A program made the position numbers and the translations under genes. Shown here piece after piece: positions 59,978 to 64,000 of a stretch of 64,000 bases of DNA (position 1 is its first letter; each line of letters starts with the position of its first letter). This DNA is from Bullera alba. Taxonomy: Eukaryota; Basidiomycota; Tremellomycetes; Tremellales; Bulleraceae. The DNA is taken from assembly GCA_001600095.1 (NCBI GenBank), contig BCIX01000001.1, positions 7,527,198 through 7,591,197 on the forward strand. The letters are read 5' to 3'. The notes under the pieces are model-generated. The model was not told where the DNA came from, made no database searches, and worked only from the letters and a program-made list of their open reading frames with translations.

Positions 59978-61755
59978 TCACCTCGCATTGAGAGCGCCGC
60001 TCCTGCCTTCGCGCCGGGGAGCATCTACTCCGGGCGTAGGTGGCTGACTAGCGAACTGACCTCTAAACCTGAAATGTCCACTGTCCTGGGATACACTCGG
60101 CGCCGCAGCAGAGGAGGCATACTGCGATGACGTGCCGTAGGGCGGTATTCTCTGGGTCGAATTCCTCGTTGATGCCGTCGGCCTTGGGGTGTTATACGAG
60201 TTGAGCGTGGAAATAGGGGCTGGTCGGGCGTATTTATCCTCTGTGGCTGGGGTGCTGGGCACAGAGTTCTCCGCTGATATGGTTGGATATCCGGGGAATC
60301 CAGCGGGCATGGGTATCCGCTTAGTACTGCGTATCGAATCTTTAGGTCGCTGGGCATCATTGATCTCCTTCTGGCGCAGATCCGCCGTGGAGCCCTGCAG
60401 AGACGGAGCGACAGAGGTCCAGCGGCTATCGATGTCATGGGTCTCGTCGTCGTTGGGAGCGCCAATCACATCCTCGACCATCTGACTGACGCCCTTACGC
60501 AGGGCGTCGTTCATGGCATGCACGGCTCCTTCGCCGATATCGTTGATGAGAGGGGTGGGCGAGGTGGACGCGCTCATGAGTCGAGGGAGGGCGAGGGTGA
60601 GATGATGAGGGTGGACGAGGCGGTCTTGCAGAGCAGCCCGGAACCGCGATAAGATCAATTGTTCCAATTTAGGGATATCTGTTTCAGAATTAGCAGGGAT
60701 AGAGCAGTGCTATGTAGCACTTACCCTGAAGCTTTGCTCTGCTACCCAGGAGCGTGGTGGTCTTCAAGTTGAGATGAAAGTCGGGCAGCAAGCAGGCATG
60801 GAGATGCTGCCTTTCCCCATGGGGATCGTGTATCTCAAGGCTGAGCTAGATTGGGCTTCAGCTGACACTCAAGACAGAACTCTTTAGCTGCACTCACAGT
60901 CCCTCCGATGGAGACGAGCTCTACACCAAGAGCTACTGGTAGAACAGCGAATCGGGGTCGAGGAAAGTTGATCAGTACAGAGGTGGATAGGGAGAGTGAG
61001 AGCGAGTCCATGTAATCGATATCGATCTCGGCTCGCTGTAGCGACTCTCAGAACAAGCTCCATTCTGATCACTCACGATGTGGCCTTTGCCATCCGCAGG
61101 CCGTATCCTAGCATTTGACAACAAGGGATAGGCAGATCCCAGTGACAAGCCAGTGACTTGAATCGGATCCTACCGGCAATCAGACATTTACCCTTCAGAT
61201 CAAGGTGCCTCCACTCACGAGCCAGGACATGGATCCGCCATCGGGATTCAACCACTGCTCGATCCGTTGTCGTGCTCCTTCTTCCCCGCCATCAGACAGT
61301 AGATCATTCCTATATCCCTGCAACACCTATACCAGCCTTAGCACCTGCAAGGTCGTATTGGCGATTGGGACACACCTGGGCAATGAGCACATTTAGCCAA
61401 TCTGACGATTCGGCAGGATGCGTCGCCATCTCATACGACGTCTTCCCCAACACATGACTGGCCGGCGGGGCGGGGACACTAGTCGTGGACAACTTGGTCC
61501 GCTACATTCCGTCAGCGGACAAAGGCAGGGATTAGGGGGAGGTTTACGAACATTGGCTTTCTCCAATCTCCGCTTTTTGTGTCCCGCCTCGTCGAGCTCT
61601 TCCGCCGCTTGAAAGACCACATATCGCACAAACACCAGTACAATGAGTAAAAACGAGGCCTGGCCGAGGATGAAGCCCTGCGTGAATGTCCAAGTGCTCG
61701 AGCTCCCCGAGGCCGTGGACACTGCCGGAGTGGTGACAACACTTCGATCGGGCAT
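59978..61755 (-). CDS. MMM1: Mmm1, ER subunit of the ERMES complex
   Basis: Seven minus-strand exons (61552-61755, 61376-61501, 61219-61317, 61077-61169, 60898-61035, 60725-60845, 59978-60678) encode 493 aa. A short lumenal N-terminus precedes one membrane helix (FTQGFILGQASFLLIVLVFV), typical of Mmm1. The SMP lipid-transfer domain follows: HPAESSDWLNVLIAQ, LSLGSAYPLLSNARI, RAEIDIDYMDSLSLSLSTSV, FAVLPVALGVELVSIGG, and DIPKLEQLILSRFRAALQDR. The C-terminal ~200 residues are Ser/Pro-rich and disordered. Mmm1 anchors the ER side of the ER-mitochondria encounter structure and exchanges phospholipids with Mdm12/Mdm34. Exon 1 uses a GTTCGT donor (at 61551), needed to keep frame. Divergent from SPO12-like 2. 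Confidence 0.92.
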
Positions 61756-62156
61756 GGCGTGAGCGAGATCAATTTCTCGAAAAGCTATTATAGATCAAGC
61801 TTGGGATTGAGCATGATGACAGGAGACGACAAGCAGCTGCAAGTGAACGTAGCTGACGATGATGCTGCGATCAGGTATAGCAAGCAAAGGCAGTACTCTC
61901 TGTACTAGAGGCAGCGACGACGAAGCCGACTTTAGATGCACCTCCACCTTCTCGTCATAACCCCTTATTTAAATGATCCCCCCCATTTCTGCGACCCCGG
62001 GATCGTGGACCACAAACAACTCGACGTGCCTGATTTTTAAACGCTTTTCAATGCTCCCAAGTGATCATCGTCAACTCATACACTACTTCGTCTACAAGTA
62101 CAGTCCACCCTCGCCCATCCATCACACTCGTTCGATCACACGCTCTTTCCACCATC
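61756..62156. promoter_or_regulatory. Divergent MMM1 / SPO12-like 2 promoter
   Basis: 401 nt between start codons, pyrimidine-rich just before the SPO12-like ATG. It contains the TATTTAAA element listed separately. Confidence 0.45.
61966..61973 (+). promoter_or_regulatory. Possible TATA box of SPO12-like 2
   Basis: TATTTAAA, 184 nt upstream of the ATG at 62157; suitable sequence and distance for a fungal TATA element, though the string is palindromic-like and could serve either direction. Confidence 0.35.
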
Positions 62157-62627
62157 ATGTCAGGTCCTCTTCTGCCCCAATCCGTCAACGGTGAGTCGAG
62201 GCCGGGTCTCGAACTCGGGGAGATCCGCTGACCAACCCGATCCCCCAGCGCAAGCACAACCGCAACCAGGAGCACCAATGTTCCTCCAGAAGAAGGGTCT
62301 CCTCGGCCAGATGAAGGGTGGTAACAAGATGGGGTGGGTGCTTCACTCTGTGATCATGACGATGCAAGCTGACGCTGTGTTAGGTCGATCGTCTCGCCAA
62401 CGGATAATGTCCTTTCGCCATGTTCTGCCAAACTCAGCGGTGCCAAGCAGAGGCACTTTCAGAAGTGAGTGGTGCTCAGCGCCATCGCTGGGCAAGACCT
62501 TCGGACGTGGTCAGTGCTAACGCTCGTCAGGGCCAAACCGATGGGTCTGAGCAGCCAGTTGAGCCAACTCGCCGCTTCCGGAGCACAAAACACCTCGTCA
62601 ACCGACAAACCCCGAGCCGATTTCTAA
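62157..62627 (+). CDS. SPO12: Spo12-family cell-cycle regulator (copy 2)
   Basis: Four exons (62157-62190, 62249-62333, 62384-62464, 62531-62627) encode only 98 aa. Exon 2 gives QKKGLLGQMKGG. Exon 3 gives the Spo12 core IVSPTDNVLSPCSAKLSG followed by AKQRHFQKAKP, the closest match in this window to yeast Spo12 (SPTDRLVSPCSLKL). The end is DKPRADF. The two SP sites in the core correspond to phosphorylated residues in yeast Spo12, which promotes Cdc14 release and mitotic exit. The longer N-terminus of copy 1 is missing here. Intron phases (1, 2, 2) and the position of the last intron match copy 1. Confidence 0.8.
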
Positions 62628-62901
62628 GTCGAGCACACACTGTCCTCTAATTCCACTACTTGACTCCATCGACTCGCATCCCGGTCCTTCCCATTGTTAC
62701 CAATTATCCCCAGCGCTTTCTTCATTCCGCATTGTTCACTCTGTTCTGGTCTAATACCGCTTGTAAGAAAATGCATCACATCGACAGAAGCAAGGCGGCA
62801 AGGAAGATTGCCACGGACGGGGGATTCATTGGTTGAGATTTCATCAAGATTGGTTCTATACTCCTCCACAGAGAACGACATCTAGGCCGGTCTCCGAGCG
62901 T

Positions 62902-63952
62902 TTAGACGGCGGGCCAGAATCTCTGCTCGAGCCAGAGTGTCCTTGTGCATACCTGAGGAGTCAGAACAGGCCTGCGCTCGAGTACCCACCTCTTCACATC
63001 GTTTGCCAAGTTCACTTTCCGGGTCTATTTCCAGCTGATTGACGACCCTCTCGCATTCATTGACAAACTTGACAAAGTCGTCGCTGGTCCAGTTGTTGAT
63101 AAACTTGGCCAGCGCCTTTTTCTTCTCAGTCGTCGGGGTGTTGTTGGCTGTATGCTTCCTTGCATACTGCCATGCGGAGAGGTATGCCTAGGTTGTGTCA
63201 GTCCAGACCCGTCTGGATAGTCTAATGATTCGTAGTTCGAGCTCGGGACACACCTTTTCCATTGTCCAGAGAAGGACCAATCCCTCTTCGATCGTCCCAC
63301 CGGATCCTATTGCCCATAGGAAATCGACGTAAGACCTCGTCACGCTCTCGTACGGTCCAAGCAGTCGCCCAGCGCCATCTTCGAGCCAGGGCAGCTCCTG
63401 ATGTGGGTCAAAGAGCGAGAGGCCGTGCTCCTCAGCTGTTTCCTTGAAAAAGTTTGACTCGGCGAGTGCATTGGAGAGTGAGAATGTCAAGAGGGGTACT
63501 GCGTCCCTGATAGCGTGGGAGCGTGATGTCGATCGTGGACCGTTAGGCGATGGGTTTATGGGAAGTCGAGACAGTAAGCCGGATGCGAACTATGCCGCGG
63601 GTCTGTTAGCTTCTGTGTCCTTATCGCGAGCCGGGTCCAGTCGTTGCATCAGGACTATGTCTGGAAGAGCGGACATGGCAGACCTGGGACTCACCTTGAT
63701 GTACCCAACGTAAATGTACAGATAATCCTGCCTGAGCCATTTCACCAATACATCCTGTTTGATCGATCCGTTCCCAGCTTGCTCCAAGAAAGGGCTCTCG
63801 GTCGCTTTCCTAAAGTCGGGACTCTGCAGACATCGTCAGTCAGTGCCCACTAGAAATGAGGCAGGCGTCATTGACAACCAGACAGCCTCGACCGAAATGC
63901 TTCTCACCAGTCTGAGGGACAGGTATTCGGTGTACGGGATCTCGTCGCTCAT
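62902..63952 (-). CDS. TenA/THI-4 (thiaminase II-like) protein
   Basis: Five minus-strand exons (63908-63952, 63695-63823, 63254-63589, 62990-63187, 62902-62952) encode 252 aa. The haem-oxygenase-like helical fold of the TENA/THI-4/PQQC family is recognised from SPFLEQAGNGSIKQDVLVKW, LRQDYLYIYVGYIK, YVDFLWAIGSGGTIEEGL, VLLWTMEKAYLSAW, NNWTSDDFVKFVNEC and the end LWLEQRFWPAV. TenA proteins hydrolyse aminopyrimidine products of thiamin breakdown in salvage; in many ascomycetes this domain is fused to the Thi20/Thi21 HMP-P kinase, here it stands alone. I do not see the catalytic Cys clearly, so it may be the TenA_E type or have another substrate. The stop is reached only with the last 37-nt intron removed. 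Confidence 0.8.
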
Positions 63953-64000
63953 CTCAGTGGCTGTGATCTGTGAACTGATGTTTCTTCTAGGTATCTCCTC

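Overview
The window reads as gene-dense nuclear DNA of a basidiomycete yeast, most likely a tremellomycete of the Cryptococcus/Kwoniella kind. The grounds are the gene set and the gene architecture. Almost every gene is split by many short introns, mostly 40-65 nt, with GTGAGT-like donors and a CTGAC/CTGAT-like branch just before the acceptor. There are no operons, rRNA genes, CRISPR arrays or recognisable transposons. I assembled 22 complete protein genes by exon-by-exon reading, with codon phase checked across every junction. One partial gene lies at the left edge, one doubtful ORF is listed, and there is one intron-containing tRNA.

Layout. 1-16.4 kb: a partial gene (-), SEN1 RNA/DNA helicase (+), an FCP1-like phosphatase-domain protein (+), AIM41 (-), and the RAD1/XPF repair nuclease (+), the last two sharing a divergent promoter with a 25-bp tandem duplication. 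16.7-24 kb: class I/II aminotransferase (+), CUE1-type ER ubiquitin adaptor (-), secreted thaumatin-like protein (-), a small membrane protein (-). 24.3-31.1 kb: two tandem DUF6534-type seven-helix membrane proteins (-) and a SPO12-family cell-cycle protein (+). 31.7-38.3 kb: dienelactone hydrolase (-), whose 348-nt intron contains a tRNA-Ile(AAU) gene on the opposite strand; PQ-loop protein (+); DHA1-type MFS transporter (+). 39.6-48.5 kb: PPS1 dual-specificity phosphatase (+) converging on a large MHYT-domain membrane protein (-). 50.6-56.9 kb: Gemin2/Brr1-like snRNP assembly factor (-), divergent from chorismate synthase ARO2 (+), then an NRAMP metal transporter (+). 57.8-64 kb: a third DUF6534 protein (+), MMM1 of the ERMES complex (-), a second SPO12-family protein (+), and a TenA/THI-4 protein (-).

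How the parts relate. Most genes are unrelated housekeeping neighbours: RNA processing, DNA repair, ER/mitochondria contact and quality control, aromatic amino-acid synthesis, and metal and drug transport. The most striking structure is that a DUF6534 gene next to a SPO12-family gene occurs twice, about 30 kb apart, with matching intron positions. This suggests an old segmental duplication. The second is the tRNA gene nested antisense in the dienelactone hydrolase intron.
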